From Stappia indica (lineage in GTDB: Bacteria > Pseudomonadota > Alphaproteobacteria > Rhizobiales > Stappiaceae): DNA of 64,000 nucleotides. Positions 1 through 10,461 of the stretch are shown in pieces. A program made the translations under genes and the position numbers. Numbering within the stretch: the stretch's first letter is position 1; the number at the start of each line of letters is the position of its first letter. Where the stretch lies: positions 496,001 to 560,000 of the forward strand of contig NZ_CP046908.1 in assembly GCF_009789575.1 (NCBI RefSeq), read 5' to 3'. The notes under the pieces are model-generated. The model saw only the letters and a list, made by a program, of their open reading frames with translations, was not told where the DNA came from and made no database searches.

Positions 1-307
1 CTTCGATCTCGCGGATGAAGATCTCGATCGCGCCGGTCGGCAGCGTCTCGTTGACCGTCTCCGGCGTGCGCATCTTCACGTCGCCGTCGATGCGCAGGCA
101 CCACTCGGCGCGAACCGTCTCGGCGAGCTTGAAGGCCGGCGAATCGGGATCGATCACACACTGCGTCATGCCGTAGTGGTCGCGCAGGTCGATGAAGAGC
201 AGGCCGCCGTGATCACGCACGCGGTGCACCCAGCCCGACAGGCGCGCCGTGGCGCCGACATGGGTTTCGCGCAGTTCCCCGCACGTGTGACTGCGATAGC
301 GATGCAT
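1..307 (-). CDS. aspS: Aspartyl-tRNA synthetase, N-terminal part (cut by window edge)
   Basis: The first 102 codons are visible, starting at an ATG at 305-307. The translation begins [18 protein letters not shown] and continues with an OB-fold anticodon-binding domain ([21 protein letters not shown]), which is typical of bacterial AspRS. The enzyme charges tRNA-Asp in the cytoplasm. The catalytic domain lies outside the window. In alphaproteobacteria this enzyme is often non-discriminating and also makes Asp-tRNA-Asn; that cannot be judged from this fragment. It is divergent from rnd, with about 220 bp between them. Confidence 0.93.
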   Translation of the reverse strand, partial: MHRYRSHTCGELRETHVGATARLSGWVHRVRDHGGLLFIDLRDHYGMTQCVIDPDSPAFKLAETVRAEWCLRIDGDVKMRTPETVNETLPTGAIEIFIREIE

Positions 308-528
308 GTGGTCCTCGATGGCCCGAAGTTTGAAAAAAGTGGCGGCTGACAAGGCGAAGCAGCTGCCGGCCGGCGCGATGGCGCGCCCGTGCAAAAGCCA
401 TGGGATGACGACAAAGTCAAGGCGGCGAGCCGGTTGGCGGCCCCTGGAAGCCCGTCGAACGAACAGGCCATAACAAGGCGGTTTCGTGGCGACAAGCGGG
501 CAAGCATCCGCTATATCTCGCGATTACT

Positions 529-1767
529 ATGCATATCATTTCAAGCACCAAAGAACTGGCCGACGTGTGTCGGCGTCTCGCGCAACACGATTTCGTCGCT
601 GTCGACACGGAGTTCCTGCGCGAAACGACCTTCTGGCCGAAGCTCTGCGTCATCCAGATGGCGAGCGTCGAGGATGCCGTGATCGTCGACGCGCTCGCGG
701 ACGGTCTGGATCTCGCGCCGTTTTTCGAGCTGATGCGCGACGAGAGCGTCGTGAAGGTGTTCCATGCCGCAAGGCAGGACATCGAGATCGTCTATCACCT
801 CGGCGGGTTCATCCCGCACCCGGTGTTCGACACCCAGGTCGCGGCAATGGTCTGCGGCTTCGGCGATTCGATTTCCTACGACCAGCTGGTCCACCGCATC
901 ACGGCGGTCAGGATCGACAAGTCGTCGCGCTTCACCGACTGGTCCCGCCGGCCCTTGAGCGAAAAGCAGCTCGACTATGCGCTGGCCGACGTGACGCACC
1001 TGCGTGAGGTCTACCATTTCCTGAAGGCGAACCTCGCCGAACAGGGTCGCAGCCATTGGGTGGGCGACGAGATGGAGATCCTCACCTCAGAGAACACCTA
1101 TCGCACCGATCCCGAAAATGCGTGGAAGCGGCTGAAGCTGCGGGTGCGCAAGCCGATCGAGTTCGCGGTGCTGCAGGAGGTCGCCGCCTGGCGCGAGCGC
1201 GAGGCGCATGAGCGCGACGTGCCGCGCAACCGCATCCTCAAGGACGACGCGATCTACGAGATCGCCGCCCAGCAGCCGACCAACACCCAGGCGCTCGCTG
1301 CCCTGCGGACCATTCCCCGCGGCTTCGAGCGCTCGCGCACGGCCGAGGAAATCCTCGGCGCGGTCAAGCGGGCGATGGCGATCCCCAAGGACAACCTCCC
1401 GGCCGTGCCCAAGGGGCGCGCCGCGCCCGACGGGTCGGCGGCGGCCGTCGACCTTCTCAAGGTCCTGCTCAAGCTGATCAGCGAGGCCCACGGCGTTGCC
1501 GCCAAGGTCATCGCAACCATGGAAGACCTGGAGAAGATCGCCGCCAGCGACGATGCCGATGTCGACGCATTGAAGGGCTGGCGGATGGAGCTGTTCGGCG
1601 AAGCCGCCTTGAAGCTGAAGCGCGGCGAGATCGCCCTCGCCTTCAACGGCAAGCGGATCGTCGCCGTGGAGCAGAGCGAGCCTGTTCTGGCTCCGAAGCC
1701 CGAGCCGTCCAAGCGTCGCCGCAACCGGCAGAAGGCGGACGCGGATGCGGACGCAGCAGCCGATTAG
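529..1767 (+). CDS. rnd: Ribonuclease D
   Basis: The 412-residue product is a DEDD-family 3'-5' exoribonuclease for tRNA and structured RNA 3'-end processing. The N-terminal exonuclease domain shows the DxE motif ([10 protein letters not shown], about residue 23), the second Asp in [11 protein letters not shown], and the YxxxD motif (QLDYALADV). An HRDC-type helical region follows around residues 200-290. The end is an unusual low-complexity Asp/Ala tail ([10 protein letters not shown]) after a basic RRRNRQK patch. The ATG at 529 has no strong Shine-Dalgarno. It sits between aspS and ppx, an order I recall as common in Hyphomicrobiales. A 17-bp hairpin follows the stop. Confidence 0.95.
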   Translation: MHIISSTKELADVCRRLAQHDFVAVDTEFLRETTFWPKLCVIQMASVEDAVIVDALADGLDLAPFFELMRDESVVKVFHAARQDIEIVYHLGGFIPHPVFDTQVAAMVCGFGDSISYDQLVHRITAVRIDKSSRFTDWSRRPLSEKQLDYALADVTHLREVYHFLKANLAEQGRSHWVGDEMEILTSENTYRTDPENAWKRLKLRVRKPIEFAVLQEVAAWREREAHERDVPRNRILKDDAIYEIAAQQPTNTQALAALRTIPRGFERSRTAEEILGAVKRAMAIPKDNLPAVPKGRAAPDGSAAAVDLLKVLLKLISEAHGVAAKVIATMEDLEKIAASDDADVDALKGWRMELFGEAALKLKRGEIALAFNGKRIVAVEQSEPVLAPKPEPSKRRRNRQKADADADAAAD

Positions 1768-1797
1768 GCCGGCAGCCGCACGCACCAACGACAATTG

Positions 1798-1836
1798 ACA
1801 AGCAAACGGGCAGGTCTTCCCTGCCCGTTTGCTTGT
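1798..1836 (+). terminator. Strong hairpin after rnd
   Basis: A perfect 17-bp inverted repeat (arms 1798-1814 and 1820-1836) encloses the 5-base loop TCTTC. It begins 30 bases after the rnd stop. The downstream sequence is T-rich but interrupted (TTTGTTTTG at 1845-1854). Since ppx ends at 1891 on the other strand, the hairpin may end transcription from both sides. Confidence 0.75.
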
Positions 1837-1890
1837 ATGCTGTCGTTTGTTTTGTCTGTCGGTCGGTTCCGACCATCGGCGAGAGGCCCG

Positions 1891-3417
1891 TCAGGCCTCG
1901 ACCACGACCCGCGCCTTCAGACCCAGCAGCCGGGCGAACTGGGTGAGTCGCTTGTTCAGCCGCTCCCCTTCCAGGGCGACCAGCTCGCCGCGCAAGGTCA
2001 GCACCACCTCGCCATTGTCCACAGCAACGGGCACCTGCGGCAGGATGCCGGCGACGGACGCACTCAGCACCGACGCCACCCGCAACGCGCCGCCGAGAAT
2101 GCGGGCGCGGTCCTTCAGGCGCGTATGGGCGAGCTCGCGAATGCGCGGCCCCAACGCGTCCTCCACCAGCCCCTGATGGCGGTAGAAGACCGACAGGGCG
2201 AGATAGGCGCGGCCTGCGTGGTCGATCCCGACAAAGCCGGCGTTGGAAATGATGTTGAGGCTCTGCTCGCCGCGATAATCGGGATGCGCCCGCCAGCCGA
2301 TATCGGATAGCAGGCAGCCAGCCGCGCGCAGCCGCACCTCGTACTCGGTCTCGTCGATGCCGACGGCGGGAAACAGACGGTCGGTCCAGTCCACCAGTTC
2401 CTCGCCATAGGCGGGCGAGCGCGAGCGCAGCTGCGACAGTTCGCGTGCAGCCTCCACAAGCGGATCCTGCCGGCGCAGATCGTCCGGAAGCAGGTCGAAG
2501 AGCAGCCCTTCGCGAAGCCCGAGCGCCGACATCACCACCTTCGAGGCCTTGGAGCGCCGCAGCACCTTCTCCATCACCGCCGCGCCGAAGGGCAGCAGCA
2601 GGCGCCGGGCCCGCGAGACCACCTCGATCATGTCGAGGCTTTCCGGATCGCGCCGGGCGACCAACTGGCAGAACTCGATCGCCTCCTCCGCCGGGATGGC
2701 ATAGTCGTGCATCACATGCAGCGGATAGCCGTTCTGGTGCAGGTGCAGGCGGGCGAGCGAGCGCCACGTGCCGCCGACCGCATAAAAGGGCTTGCCGGCG
2801 CCGATGGGCAGCCATTCGACATCGCTGAGCGCCTGTTCGGCGATCTTCTGCGCCTTGGCGATCTTTCCGTCCGCATCCTCCTGCAGGCGGATGCCCCCGA
2901 GCGGCAGGGTCTGGCCGCGGCCGATCTCGTCATGCTTGATCTCGACGAGCTCGAGGCTGCCGCCGCCGAGGTCCCCGACGATGCCGTCCGGTCGCCAGAT
3001 GCCGGAAACGACGCCGTTGGCGGCAAGACGCGCCTCGTCGCGGCCCGACAGCAGCCGCACCGGGGTCCGGCAGATTTCCTCCACGGACGTCAGGAATTCC
3101 TCGCCATTGGCCGCATCGCGGGTCGCAGCAGTGGCAAGGATGTGCAGATCGGCAACCCCGATCTGGTCGCACAGGCGGCGAAACCGCACCAAAGCCCGGC
3201 GCGCCTGGTCCGTCGCCTCTTCCGACAGCCGGCCCGTCGCACCGACGCCGCGGCCGAGGCCAGCAAGCACCTTTTCATTGAACAGCACCGTCGGGGTGCG
3301 CGCGTGTCTTTCGTAGACGACGAGGCGGATCGAGTTCGACCCGATATCGATCACGGCAATCGGTCCGCTGCCGTTGAGTCGGCCGCGGACCAGTTCATGC
3401 TTTGGGCTGTCAGCCAC
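1891..3417 (-). CDS. ppx: Exopolyphosphatase (Ppx/GppA family)
   Basis: Hydrolyses terminal phosphates from polyphosphate, or converts pppGpp to ppGpp in GppA members. The N-terminal ASKHA phosphate-binding motif is [16 protein letters not shown], and the second is [16 protein letters not shown]. The C-terminal half resembles the HD-like region of long Ppx proteins, and the 508-residue length fits that form. I chose the GTG at 3415-3417 ([10 protein letters not shown]), which overlaps the end of ppk by 8 bases, as expected for translational coupling. A longer reading to 3471 would run deep into ppk. Pairing with ppk supports the polyphosphate role over a pure GppA role. Confidence 0.93.
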   Translation of the reverse strand: MADSPKHELVRGRLNGSGPIAVIDIGSNSIRLVVYERHARTPTVLFNEKVLAGLGRGVGATGRLSEEATDQARRALVRFRRLCDQIGVADLHILATAATRDAANGEEFLTSVEEICRTPVRLLSGRDEARLAANGVVSGIWRPDGIVGDLGGGSLELVEIKHDEIGRGQTLPLGGIRLQEDADGKIAKAQKIAEQALSDVEWLPIGAGKPFYAVGGTWRSLARLHLHQNGYPLHVMHDYAIPAEEAIEFCQLVARRDPESLDMIEVVSRARRLLLPFGAAVMEKVLRRSKASKVVMSALGLREGLLFDLLPDDLRRQDPLVEAARELSQLRSRSPAYGEELVDWTDRLFPAVGIDETEYEVRLRAAGCLLSDIGWRAHPDYRGEQSLNIISNAGFVGIDHAGRAYLALSVFYRHQGLVEDALGPRIRELAHTRLKDRARILGGALRVASVLSASVAGILPQVPVAVDNGEVVLTLRGELVALEGERLNKRLTQFARLLGLKARVVVEA

Positions 3418-5629
3418 GCTTCCTCGGCTCCGCAAACGGTTTCGGACTGTGGCTGCGCAGCGACTTGCCACGGCCGGAGAGCGACGGATTCGTCATGAAA
3501 TACTGATGGGCGTTGAAGGGCTTTTCGCCACGACCGAGACGCACGCGCTCATGACCGCCATCGGGGAGCAGCCGCCAGCTCTGCTGGTTGTCCTTCAGAT
3601 TGGCGACCATGATCTGATCGAGCACCTGTTCGTGCACCGTCGGGGTGATGAGCGGCGTCAGCGTCTCCACCCGCCGGTCGATGTTGCGCGGCATCAGATC
3701 CGCGGAGCCGATATAGACGACCGCATCCGGCGAGGGAAGCCCATGACCGTTGCCGAAGCAGAAGATCCGGCTGTGCTCCAGGAAACGGCCGACGATGGAC
3801 TTGGCCCGGATGTTTTCCGAAAGACCCGGGATGCCCGGACGCAGGCAGCAGATGCCGCGGATCACCAGATCGATCTGCACGCCGGCCTGGCTCGCCTTGT
3901 AGAGCGCGTCGATGATGCCGGGATCGACCAGCGAATTCATCTTCATCCAGATCTGCGCCGGGCGCCCGGCCCGCGCATGCTCGGCCTCCGCCGCGATCAG
4001 CCGGGTGATGCCGTCGCGCAGCGTCACCGGCGACACCATCATGTGTTCCAGCTCCACCGGCTCGGCATAGCCGGTGATGAAGTTGAAGATCTTGGCGACC
4101 TCCCGGCCGATGCGCGGATCGGCGGTGAAGTAGGACAGGTCCGTGTAGATGCGCGCGGTGATCGGGTGGTAATTGCCGGTGCCAAGGTGGCAATAGGTGC
4201 GCAGCTCGCCATGCTCGCGGCGGACGACCATCGACAGCTTGGCGTGGGTCTTCAGCTCCAGGAAGCCGAAGACCACCTGCACGCCGGCTCGCTCCAGGTC
4301 GCGCGCCCAGCGGATGTTGGCCTCCTCGTCGAAGCGCGCCTTCAGCTCGACCAGCGCGGTCACCGACTTGCCGGCCTCCGCCGCCTCGACGAGAGCCTTG
4401 ACCACCGGCGAATTGCTGGAGGTGCGGTAGAGGGTCTGCTTGATCGCCACCACGTCCGGGTCCTGCGCCGCCTGGCGCAGGAACTGCACCACCACGTCGA
4501 AGGATTCGTACGGATGGTGGACGATGATGTCCTTCTGCTGGATCGCCGCGAAGCAATCGCCGCCATGCTCGCGGATACGCTCAGGGAAGCGCGGAGCGAA
4601 CGGCTCGAACTTCAGGTCGTCGCGGTCGATGGAGACGAGCTGCGAGAGGTTGTTCAGCGCCAGCAGACCATCGACCAGGAACACCTCGTCGCCGGTGGCA
4701 CCGAGCGCTTCAGCGACGAACTCGCGCAGCGACTGCGGCGTCGTCTCCTCGATCTCAAGCCGGATGACCGACCCGCGGCGACGGCGCTTCAGGGCGCTCT
4801 CGAACAGGCGGACGAGATCTTCCGCCTCCTCCTCGATTTCCAGATCGGAATCGCGGATCACCCGGAAGGCGCCCTTGCCGCGGATCTGGTAGCCGGGGAA
4901 CAGCCGGGTGATGAACAGGCCGAGCGCGTTCTCGATGGTGATGTAGCGCTCGCCCTCGTCGGCCTCGCTTGCCGGCAGGCGCACGAAGCGGTCGAGCTGG
5001 GCGGGAATGCGCAGCAGCGCCGTCATGCCGCGCCCGCCCTTTTCCGGCGCCAATTCCAGCACCAGCGAGAAGCCGAGATTGGCGATGAAGGGGAACGGAT
5101 GCGCCGGATCAATGGCCAGCGGCGTCAGCACCGGGAAGATATGCGCGAGGAAATAGTCCTCCAGCCACAAGAGGTCCTGCGGGCTGAGGTCCGGCCCGTC
5201 GACGATGGCGATGCGGTCGGCGGCCATGAGCCTGCGCGTCTCGCGCCAGACGCTCTGCTGCTCGTGCTGCAGCAACAGGACCGCGGCCGAAACCCGCTCG
5301 AGCTGCTCGGCCGGTGTCAGGCCGTCGATGGAGCGCGTCGAGACGCCTTCGCGCTGCTGGGCGCGCAGACCGGCGACGCGCACCATGAAGAACTCGTCCA
5401 GATTGTTGGCCGAGATCGAGAGAAACCGCAGACGCTCCAGCAGCGGGTGGGAGGTGTTCTCCGCCTCCTCGAGCACCCGTCGGTTGAACTGGAGCCAGGA
5501 GACCTCGCGATTGATGAACCTGCTGGGATGATCGGCCAGCGCCTCGGCGGCGTCCGAAACCGGCTTCGCCGGCCGAACCTCTGCAGGAGCTGCCTCCGCA
5601 TCCTTCGGGTTCACGCTGATCTCGTTCAT
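3410..5629 (-). CDS. ppk: Polyphosphate kinase 1
   Basis: PPK1 reversibly polymerises the ATP gamma-phosphate into inorganic polyphosphate. The 739-residue product has the N domain ([19 protein letters not shown]), a helical head domain, and two phospholipase D-like C domains that carry the autophosphorylated histidine region ([23 protein letters not shown]). I start at the ATG of [10 protein letters not shown], which has GGAGG seven bases upstream; an in-frame ATG at 5662 lacks this. The gene lies between hdaA and ppx on the same strand and overlaps ppx by 8 bases. Confidence 0.96.
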   Translation of the reverse strand: MNEISVNPKDAEAAPAEVRPAKPVSDAAEALADHPSRFINREVSWLQFNRRVLEEAENTSHPLLERLRFLSISANNLDEFFMVRVAGLRAQQREGVSTRSIDGLTPAEQLERVSAAVLLLQHEQQSVWRETRRLMAADRIAIVDGPDLSPQDLLWLEDYFLAHIFPVLTPLAIDPAHPFPFIANLGFSLVLELAPEKGGRGMTALLRIPAQLDRFVRLPASEADEGERYITIENALGLFITRLFPGYQIRGKGAFRVIRDSDLEIEEEAEDLVRLFESALKRRRRGSVIRLEIEETTPQSLREFVAEALGATGDEVFLVDGLLALNNLSQLVSIDRDDLKFEPFAPRFPERIREHGGDCFAAIQQKDIIVHHPYESFDVVVQFLRQAAQDPDVVAIKQTLYRTSSNSPVVKALVEAAEAGKSVTALVELKARFDEEANIRWARDLERAGVQVVFGFLELKTHAKLSMVVRREHGELRTYCHLGTGNYHPITARIYTDLSYFTADPRIGREVAKIFNFITGYAEPVELEHMMVSPVTLRDGITRLIAAEAEHARAGRPAQIWMKMNSLVDPGIIDALYKASQAGVQIDLVIRGICCLRPGIPGLSENIRAKSIVGRFLEHSRIFCFGNGHGLPSPDAVVYIGSADLMPRNIDRRVETLTPLITPTVHEQVLDQIMVANLKDNQQSWRLLPDGGHERVRLGRGEKPFNAHQYFMTNPSLSGRGKSLRSHSPKPFAEPRKRG

Positions 5630-5747
5630 GTCTGCCTCCTGCGGACCGGCCGGGCCGGTCATCCGTGGTCACTGTTGCGGGCGACCATACCGGATTGATT
5701 TGACGGATTTACATCACCCGGCAAATTGACTGACCCGGCAAAAGGTA

Positions 5748-6440
5748 TCAGGCAGCCGGATCCTGCTCCGCCAGCACCGATGCGGCGAGCGGGCGCGTGA
5801 TCCGCCGGCCAGCCGACAGCGAAGCCCGGTCGAGGCGGTCGACCAGCGCCTGCGCCGCCGCCACGGACCGCTCCATCCGCACCGCGAGAAACTCTACCAC
5901 GGCCGGGTCGATATCGATCTGGCGATCCGCGAAAAGCTTGACCAGAACCCGCCGCAGCAGATCGTCGTCCGGCTCGAGGATCTCCACCGGGGTCGCGGCA
6001 CGCAGACGCGAGGCAAGGTCCGGCAGACGCAAGCCCCAGGACTGGGGCCAGCTGCGCGAGGTCACAAGCAGGCTGCCGCCAGTCTCTCGAACGGCATTGA
6101 ACAGATGGAACATCGCCGTCTCGTCGAAACCCGCGTGAGCATCTTCGAGCGCGACCGCGCCGGACCGGGCGAGATCCTCCACCTGCTCGCGGCGCAGCTC
6201 GGACGCCCGCAGGATCACCGCGCCGCTCGCCGCCTGCCATATATGAGCGAGATGCGTCTTGCCCGAGCCCACAGGTCCTGCCAGGAGCGCTGCCGCGCTC
6301 GGCCACTGCGGCCAGGCATCGATCAGCGCAAAGGCTGCCCGGTTCGAGGAGCCGATCAGGAAATCGTCCCGCCCGTAAGCGGTCTCGTGCGGCAGGATCA
6401 GCGGCAGCTGCTCGCCGCCCCCGCGCAAGGTGTCAGCCAT
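5748..6440 (-). CDS. hdaA: HdaA-type regulator of DnaA activity
   Basis: A 230-residue DnaA-related AAA protein with Walker A GPVGSGKT (residues 55-62) and Walker B-like AVALEDAH (about 95-102), followed by an AAA lid. It lacks the DnaA DNA-binding domain. In Caulobacter, HdaA works with the beta clamp to promote ATP hydrolysis on DnaA and prevent re-initiation. The N-terminal stretch QLPLILPHE matches the usual clamp-binding QL(P)L motif. The ATG at 6438-6440 follows GGTGGAGAG and overlaps the end of the upstream permease gene by 8 bases. Its place next to an AI-2E permease and ppk is a recurring alphaproteobacterial arrangement. Confidence 0.9.
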   Translation of the reverse strand: MADTLRGGGEQLPLILPHETAYGRDDFLIGSSNRAAFALIDAWPQWPSAAALLAGPVGSGKTHLAHIWQAASGAVILRASELRREQVEDLARSGAVALEDAHAGFDETAMFHLFNAVRETGGSLLVTSRSWPQSWGLRLPDLASRLRAATPVEILEPDDDLLRRVLVKLFADRQIDIDPAVVEFLAVRMERSVAAAQALVDRLDRASLSAGRRITRPLAASVLAEQDPAA

Positions 6441-7569
6441 CGCGGCTCTCCACCTTTTCTTCGGGCAGCACGCCGACCGCATCGCCCGGCACACCGCTGG
6501 CCATCGCCGTCGCCTCACCGGTGTAGAGCGCGCTCGCCATGTACTGGTTCAATGCAAACCGGATCAGCACGCCGATCATCGCCGCAGCCGGCACGGCGAT
6601 CAGCATGCCGACGAAACCGAACAGGTAGCCGAAGGCGAACAGCGCGAACATCAGCCAGACCGGGTGCAGGCCGACATTGTTGCCCACCAGCTTGGGCTGC
6701 AGCACATTGCCTTCGAGGAACTGGCCGACCGCAAAGATCGCAAGCACAGCCGCGACCATCGGCCAGTCGGGCCAGAACTGCACCAACGCGACACCGAGCG
6801 AGACGACGAGACCGAGCGTTGCGCCGACATAGGGAATGAAGCTGACGAGACCAGCGCCGATGCCGATCAGCAGGCCGAAATTCAGCCCGACCGCCGCAAG
6901 GCCGATCGCATAGAAGGCGCCGAGCAGGAAACAGACGCTGACCTGGCCGCGCACGAAGCCGGCGACAGCCAGATCCATCTCGCGCGCCAGCTGGCGCACG
7001 GTGTCGCGGTGCTGCCGCGGCAGCCAGTTGTCGATCTTGTCGACCATCCGGTCCCAGTCGAGAAGAAGATAGAAGGCAACGACCGGCGTCACCACGAAGA
7101 GCGAGATCACCGACAGCAGTGCCTGACCGCCGTTCCACACGGACTTGAGCAGGCCGCCGATCCAGCCGGCGCCCTCGCCCAGCAGGCTGCCGACATTGGC
7201 CTTGAGCTCCTGCCCGCCGATGCCCAGCGTCTCGAACAGGCGGCTGCCGAACCCGGAGGTGATGAGTTCCTGCAGGGAACTGACGAGGTTCGGGAAGGCC
7301 TCGAGGAAAGCCGCGAGCTGGTTTCCGAGGATCGGCAGCAGCAGCAGCAGAATGAGAATGAACGCAAGGACGAAGAGGACGAGGATGACGATGGTCGCGC
7401 CGAGCCGCGGCAGGCCGAGCGCCTCCAGCCGGTCCGCGACGGGATCGAGCAGATAGGCCAGCGCCATGCCGGCGACGAAGGGCAGCAGGATCGGGCTGAA
7501 CAGATAGACGAACAGCGCAAACAGCGCGAAGGAAACCAGCCAGAAATTGATCTGTCGCTTGAGCGTCAC
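6433..7569 (-). CDS. AI-2E family (PerM-like) membrane permease
   Basis: A polytopic inner-membrane protein of 378 residues with about eight hydrophobic segments. The N-terminal pair of helices ([20 protein letters not shown]) and the internal [15 protein letters not shown] and [19 protein letters not shown] stretches match the AI-2E transporter / PerM family. Members are annotated as autoinducer-2 exporters, but some are Na+/H+ antiporters and the substrate here is unknown. I use GTG at 7567-7569 ([10 protein letters not shown]), preceded by AGGGACGGG. An in-frame extension to 7830 would cross the purM promoter region and looks non-coding. It overlaps hdaA by 8 bases. Confidence 0.87.
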   Translation of the reverse strand: MTLKRQINFWLVSFALFALFVYLFSPILLPFVAGMALAYLLDPVADRLEALGLPRLGATIVILVLFVLAFILILLLLLPILGNQLAAFLEAFPNLVSSLQELITSGFGSRLFETLGIGGQELKANVGSLLGEGAGWIGGLLKSVWNGGQALLSVISLFVVTPVVAFYLLLDWDRMVDKIDNWLPRQHRDTVRQLAREMDLAVAGFVRGQVSVCFLLGAFYAIGLAAVGLNFGLLIGIGAGLVSFIPYVGATLGLVVSLGVALVQFWPDWPMVAAVLAIFAVGQFLEGNVLQPKLVGNNVGLHPVWLMFALFAFGYLFGFVGMLIAVPAAAMIGVLIRFALNQYMASALYTGEATAMASGVPGDAVGVLPEEKVESRDG

Positions 7570-7823
7570 GAAATCCCGTCCCTTGCTGGTGCGGCCTGTT
7601 GCCTGTCCCTCAGCAGATAGGCAGCCACGCCGCGGAGCGTCAAGGAGGCCACCGGCAGGGATTCGCCATTTTCCCTCTTCACCACAGGCTGACGGGGTCC
7701 CTTGTATGCCCGCAGCTCCTGTCAGGGCTTTCCCGCCCCCGCGCCTGTGCACACAGGGCCCGGTTTCGCTTGCATTCCGACGCTTCTGTGTTTGTATGCG
7801 CGCCCTGTACGGGTTTCGGAGAC

Positions 7824-8912
7824 ATGACAAGCATGAGCGAGGCGACCCCCTCCCCCAAGAACGGCCTGAGCTACGCCGACGCGGGCGTCGACATCGACGC
7901 GGGCAACGCCCTCGTGCGGCGGATCAAGCCCTTCGTGAAGGCGACGGCCCGTCCCGGCGCCGACAGCGAGATCGGCGGGTTCGGCGGCCTGTTCGACCTG
8001 AAGGCGGCCGGCTTCACCGATCCCATTCTGGTGGCTGCCAATGACGGCGTCGGCACCAAGCTCAAGATCGCCATCGACAGCGGCGCACACGCGACCGTCG
8101 GCATCGATCTGGTGGCCATGTGCGTCAACGATCTGGTCGTGCAGGGTGCCGAGCCGCTTCTCTTCCTCGACTATTATGCCTGCGGCGCACTCGACGTCGA
8201 TGTCGCCACCGACGTGGTGAAGGGCATTGCCGAGGGCTGCCGCATTTCCGGCTGCGCGCTGATCGGCGGCGAGACCGCGGAAATGCCGGGCATGTACGGC
8301 AAGGGCGACTACGATCTTGCCGGCTTCGCCGTCGGCGCGGCCGAGCGCGGCACCCTGCTGCCGCGCGGCGACATCGCCGAAGGCGACGTGCTGCTGGCGC
8401 TCGCCTCCTCCGGCGTGCATTCCAACGGCTTCTCCCTGGTGCGCAAGATCGTCGAACATTCCGGCCTCGACTGGAGCGCGGATGCGCCGTTCGCACCCGG
8501 CATGAGCCTCGGCGAAGCGCTGATGACGCCGACCCGCATCTATGTGAAACCGCTGCTGGCGGCGTTGAAGGCCGGCGCCGGGATCAAGGCGCTCGCCCAC
8601 ATCACCGGCGGCGGCCTGCCGGAGAACCTGCCGCGCGTGCTGCCGGATCACCTGGGCGCCCGCATCGACCTCACCGCGATCTCCGTCCCGCCGGTCTTCG
8701 GCTGGCTGGCACAGGCCGGCGGCGTTGCCCAGTCGGAGATGCTGCGCACCTTCAACTGCGGCGTCGGCATGGTCGTCGCGGTTGCCGCGGAGAGCGCCGA
8801 CGAGACGATCGCGATCCTGACCGCCGAGGGCGAGACGGTAAGCCGCATCGGCACGCTTGAGCCGCGTACGGGCGACGAGGCCGTGGTCTTCGACGGAGCC
8901 TTGAAACTTTGA
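7824..8912 (+). CDS. purM: Phosphoribosylformylglycinamidine cyclo-ligase (AIR synthetase)
   Basis: Catalyses ATP-dependent ring closure of FGAM to AIR, step 5 of purine synthesis. The 362-residue product shows [16 protein letters not shown] near the N-terminus, [14 protein letters not shown], the conserved [11 protein letters not shown], and [16 protein letters not shown]. All belong to the PurM/AIRS fold. The ATG at 7824 ([10 protein letters not shown]) is preceded by CGGAGAC; an ATG three codons later is possible. purN follows with a 4-base overlap, so the two are co-translated. The gene is divergent from the permease gene. Confidence 0.97.
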   Translation: MTSMSEATPSPKNGLSYADAGVDIDAGNALVRRIKPFVKATARPGADSEIGGFGGLFDLKAAGFTDPILVAANDGVGTKLKIAIDSGAHATVGIDLVAMCVNDLVVQGAEPLLFLDYYACGALDVDVATDVVKGIAEGCRISGCALIGGETAEMPGMYGKGDYDLAGFAVGAAERGTLLPRGDIAEGDVLLALASSGVHSNGFSLVRKIVEHSGLDWSADAPFAPGMSLGEALMTPTRIYVKPLLAALKAGAGIKALAHITGGGLPENLPRVLPDHLGARIDLTAISVPPVFGWLAQAGGVAQSEMLRTFNCGVGMVVAVAAESADETIAILTAEGETVSRIGTLEPRTGDEAVVFDGALKL

Positions 8913-9595
8913 CCTCTGGCGCTTCGACCTCTTCCGCTTCCGGCCGCAAGCGCACCGCAATCCTCGTCTCGGGACGCGGATCGAACATGACCGCCCTGCT
9001 GTCGGCGGCGGTCGATCCGGCCTTCCCGGCGGAAATCGTCGCGGTGATCGCCAACGTGCCGGACGCACCTGCCCTCGACAAGGCCCGTGCGGCCGGCATC
9101 GAGGCCGTCGCCGTCAACCACCGCGGCCAGGGCGGGCGGCAGGCCTTCGAGGAAAAGCTCGACGCGGAGCTGCGCGCGCGCAACGTCGAGCTGGTCTGCC
9201 TTGCCGGTTTCATGCGCATCCTCACGCCATGGTTCGTGGAGCGCTGGCACGACCGCCTGCTCAACATCCACCCGGCGCTGCTGCCTGCCTTCAAGGGCCT
9301 CGACACCCATGCAAGGGCGCTGGCGGAAGGCTGCCGGCTGCATGGCGCGACGGTGCATTTCGTGCGCGCGGAAATGGATGCCGGGCCGATCATCGCGCAA
9401 GGAGCGGTGGCCGTGCTCGACGACGACACCCCGGCAACGCTCGGCGCACGCGTGCTCGAGGTCGAGCACCGCATCTACCCGCAGGCGCTTGCGCTCGTTG
9501 CGGCAGGCGCCTTCGAGATCCACGGGATGCGGGTGCGCTTGACGACGTCCGGAGCGGACGTGGCCCAGCCGCCGCTGATCGCGCCGAAGGGCTGA
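8909..9595 (+). CDS. purN: Phosphoribosylglycinamide formyltransferase
   Basis: Transfers the formyl group from 10-formyl-THF to GAR, step 3 of purine synthesis. The 228-residue product has the N-terminal [10 protein letters not shown] loop and the family signature [10 protein letters not shown]...[13 protein letters not shown], with the catalytic Asn/His in [10 protein letters not shown]. The GTP-like alternative PurT is not present here. The only start upstream of the GRGSN motif that fits is TTG at 8909, which overlaps the purM stop as TTGA. The next ATG falls inside the substrate loop. Use of TTG suggests reinitiation from purM. Confidence 0.95.
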   Translation: MTSGASTSSASGRKRTAILVSGRGSNMTALLSAAVDPAFPAEIVAVIANVPDAPALDKARAAGIEAVAVNHRGQGGRQAFEEKLDAELRARNVELVCLAGFMRILTPWFVERWHDRLLNIHPALLPAFKGLDTHARALAEGCRLHGATVHFVRAEMDAGPIIAQGAVAVLDDDTPATLGARVLEVEHRIYPQALALVAAGAFEIHGMRVRLTTSGADVAQPPLIAPKG

Positions 9596-9605
9596 ACCCA
9601 AGCCT

Positions 9606-9639
9606 CCGCCGGCTCAGCCGACCGCTCGGCAGCCGGCGG
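9606..9639. terminator. Hairpin at the purN / WYL-regulator convergence
   Basis: Arms CCGCCGGCT (9606-9614) and AGCCGGCGG (9631-9639) are exact reverse complements, and an inner stem GCCGA/TCGGC extends them. The structure overlaps the regulator's stop codon at 9614-9616. There is no clear T-run, so terminator activity is uncertain. Confidence 0.4.
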
Positions 9640-10357
9640 TGTCCTCGCTCTTCGCATCGATGTCCCTGATCCTGGCCTCTTCCAGTCGATGCCTGCGCCA
9701 TTCCGTATAGAGCCGCTTGCGCCCGCGCGGCGGGCGCGTCTCCAGCACAGTCATCTCCAGCATCCGATCCGTCCGGAAGTTGCGGTAGTTCTGCCGCAGC
9801 TCGCACCAGGCGGCCAGCACCCGGGCATGCTCGAAAAAGGCCAGCACGATGGGCCAGACCACCCGGCGCTCGGGCGGACGATCGGGAACCTGGTAGAGGA
9901 TCTCCACCTTCCGCTCCAGCCTCAGGGCCTCCCGCAGCCGCACCAGCTCGATCCGGTCGCCCGGCAGCTCGCAGGGCGGCGGTGCGTAGAGCGGCGCATC
10001 CAGGAACCCGTCGCGCAAGCCTTCGGGCAGGACCGTCGCGATCTTGGCGACGGCATCGCGCGCGGTGCGCCGGATCGCCTCGTCGCCCCGTCCCTCGACC
10101 ATCCGCAGGCCCAGCATGACGATCTCCAGCTCCTCCGCCGTGAACATCAGCGGCGGCAGGTCGTAGCCCTCGTCCAGCACATAGCCGACGCCGGCCTCGC
10201 CGGCGACCGGCACGCCGGACGCCTGCAGCGCGGCGATGTCGCGGTAGAGCGTGCGCAGCGACACTTCGAGCTCGGCAGCAATGGCCGCGCCGCTGACCGG
10301 CCTGCGGTACCGGCGCAGAATCTGCAGCACCTGCAGCAACCTGTCGGCACGACGCAT
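9614..10357 (-). CDS. YafY-type transcriptional regulator (HTH + WYL domain)
   Basis: The 247-residue protein begins MRRADRLLQVLQILRRYRRP and carries a DeoR-like winged helix (AAELEVSLRTLYRDIAALQA, about residues 30-49). A linker with the usual GYDLPPLMFTAEE follows, and then a C-terminal WYL-type ligand-sensing domain (VWPIVLAFFEHARVLAAWCELR). I chose the ATG at 10355-10357, preceded by AAGGA; an alternative ATG seven codons upstream (10378) cannot be excluded. It is divergent from a GST-like gene, with an 18-bp operator-like dyad between them. The likely role is autoregulation and control of that gene. Confidence 0.85.
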   Translation of the reverse strand: MRRADRLLQVLQILRRYRRPVSGAAIAAELEVSLRTLYRDIAALQASGVPVAGEAGVGYVLDEGYDLPPLMFTAEELEIVMLGLRMVEGRGDEAIRRTARDAVAKIATVLPEGLRDGFLDAPLYAPPPCELPGDRIELVRLREALRLERKVEILYQVPDRPPERRVVWPIVLAFFEHARVLAAWCELRQNYRNFRTDRMLEMTVLETRPPRGRKRLYTEWRRHRLEEARIRDIDAKSEDTAGCRAVG

Positions 10358-10392
10358 CACTTTTCCTTCTGCTGACATATTGCCACCCGATA

Positions 10393-10410
10393 CTGACAGT
10401 ATGCTGTCAG
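10393..10410. promoter_or_regulatory. Inverted repeat, candidate WYL-regulator operator
   Basis: CTGACAG (10393-10399), TATG, CTGTCAG (10404-10410) is a perfect 7-bp inverted repeat. It lies 36 bases before the regulator start and 52 bases before the divergent GST start. That position suits control of both promoters. Confidence 0.6.
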
Positions 10411-10461
10411 GATGGGTTGGCTACAAGACACGAGCCAGACGCAACCCCAGGAGATGTCTCC

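Noticed and set aside
3418-3471. Longer ppx start inside ppk
   Set aside because: The GTG that overlaps the ppk stop by 8 bases gives the family-like N-terminus; the extension adds only Arg/Ser-rich residues read antiphase to ppk.
3374-5698. Very long open frame on the plus strand opposite ppk (774 codons)
   Set aside because: It is antisense to ppk, low in complexity, rich in Arg/Asp/Gln/Leu and matches no protein family; high G+C opens such frames.
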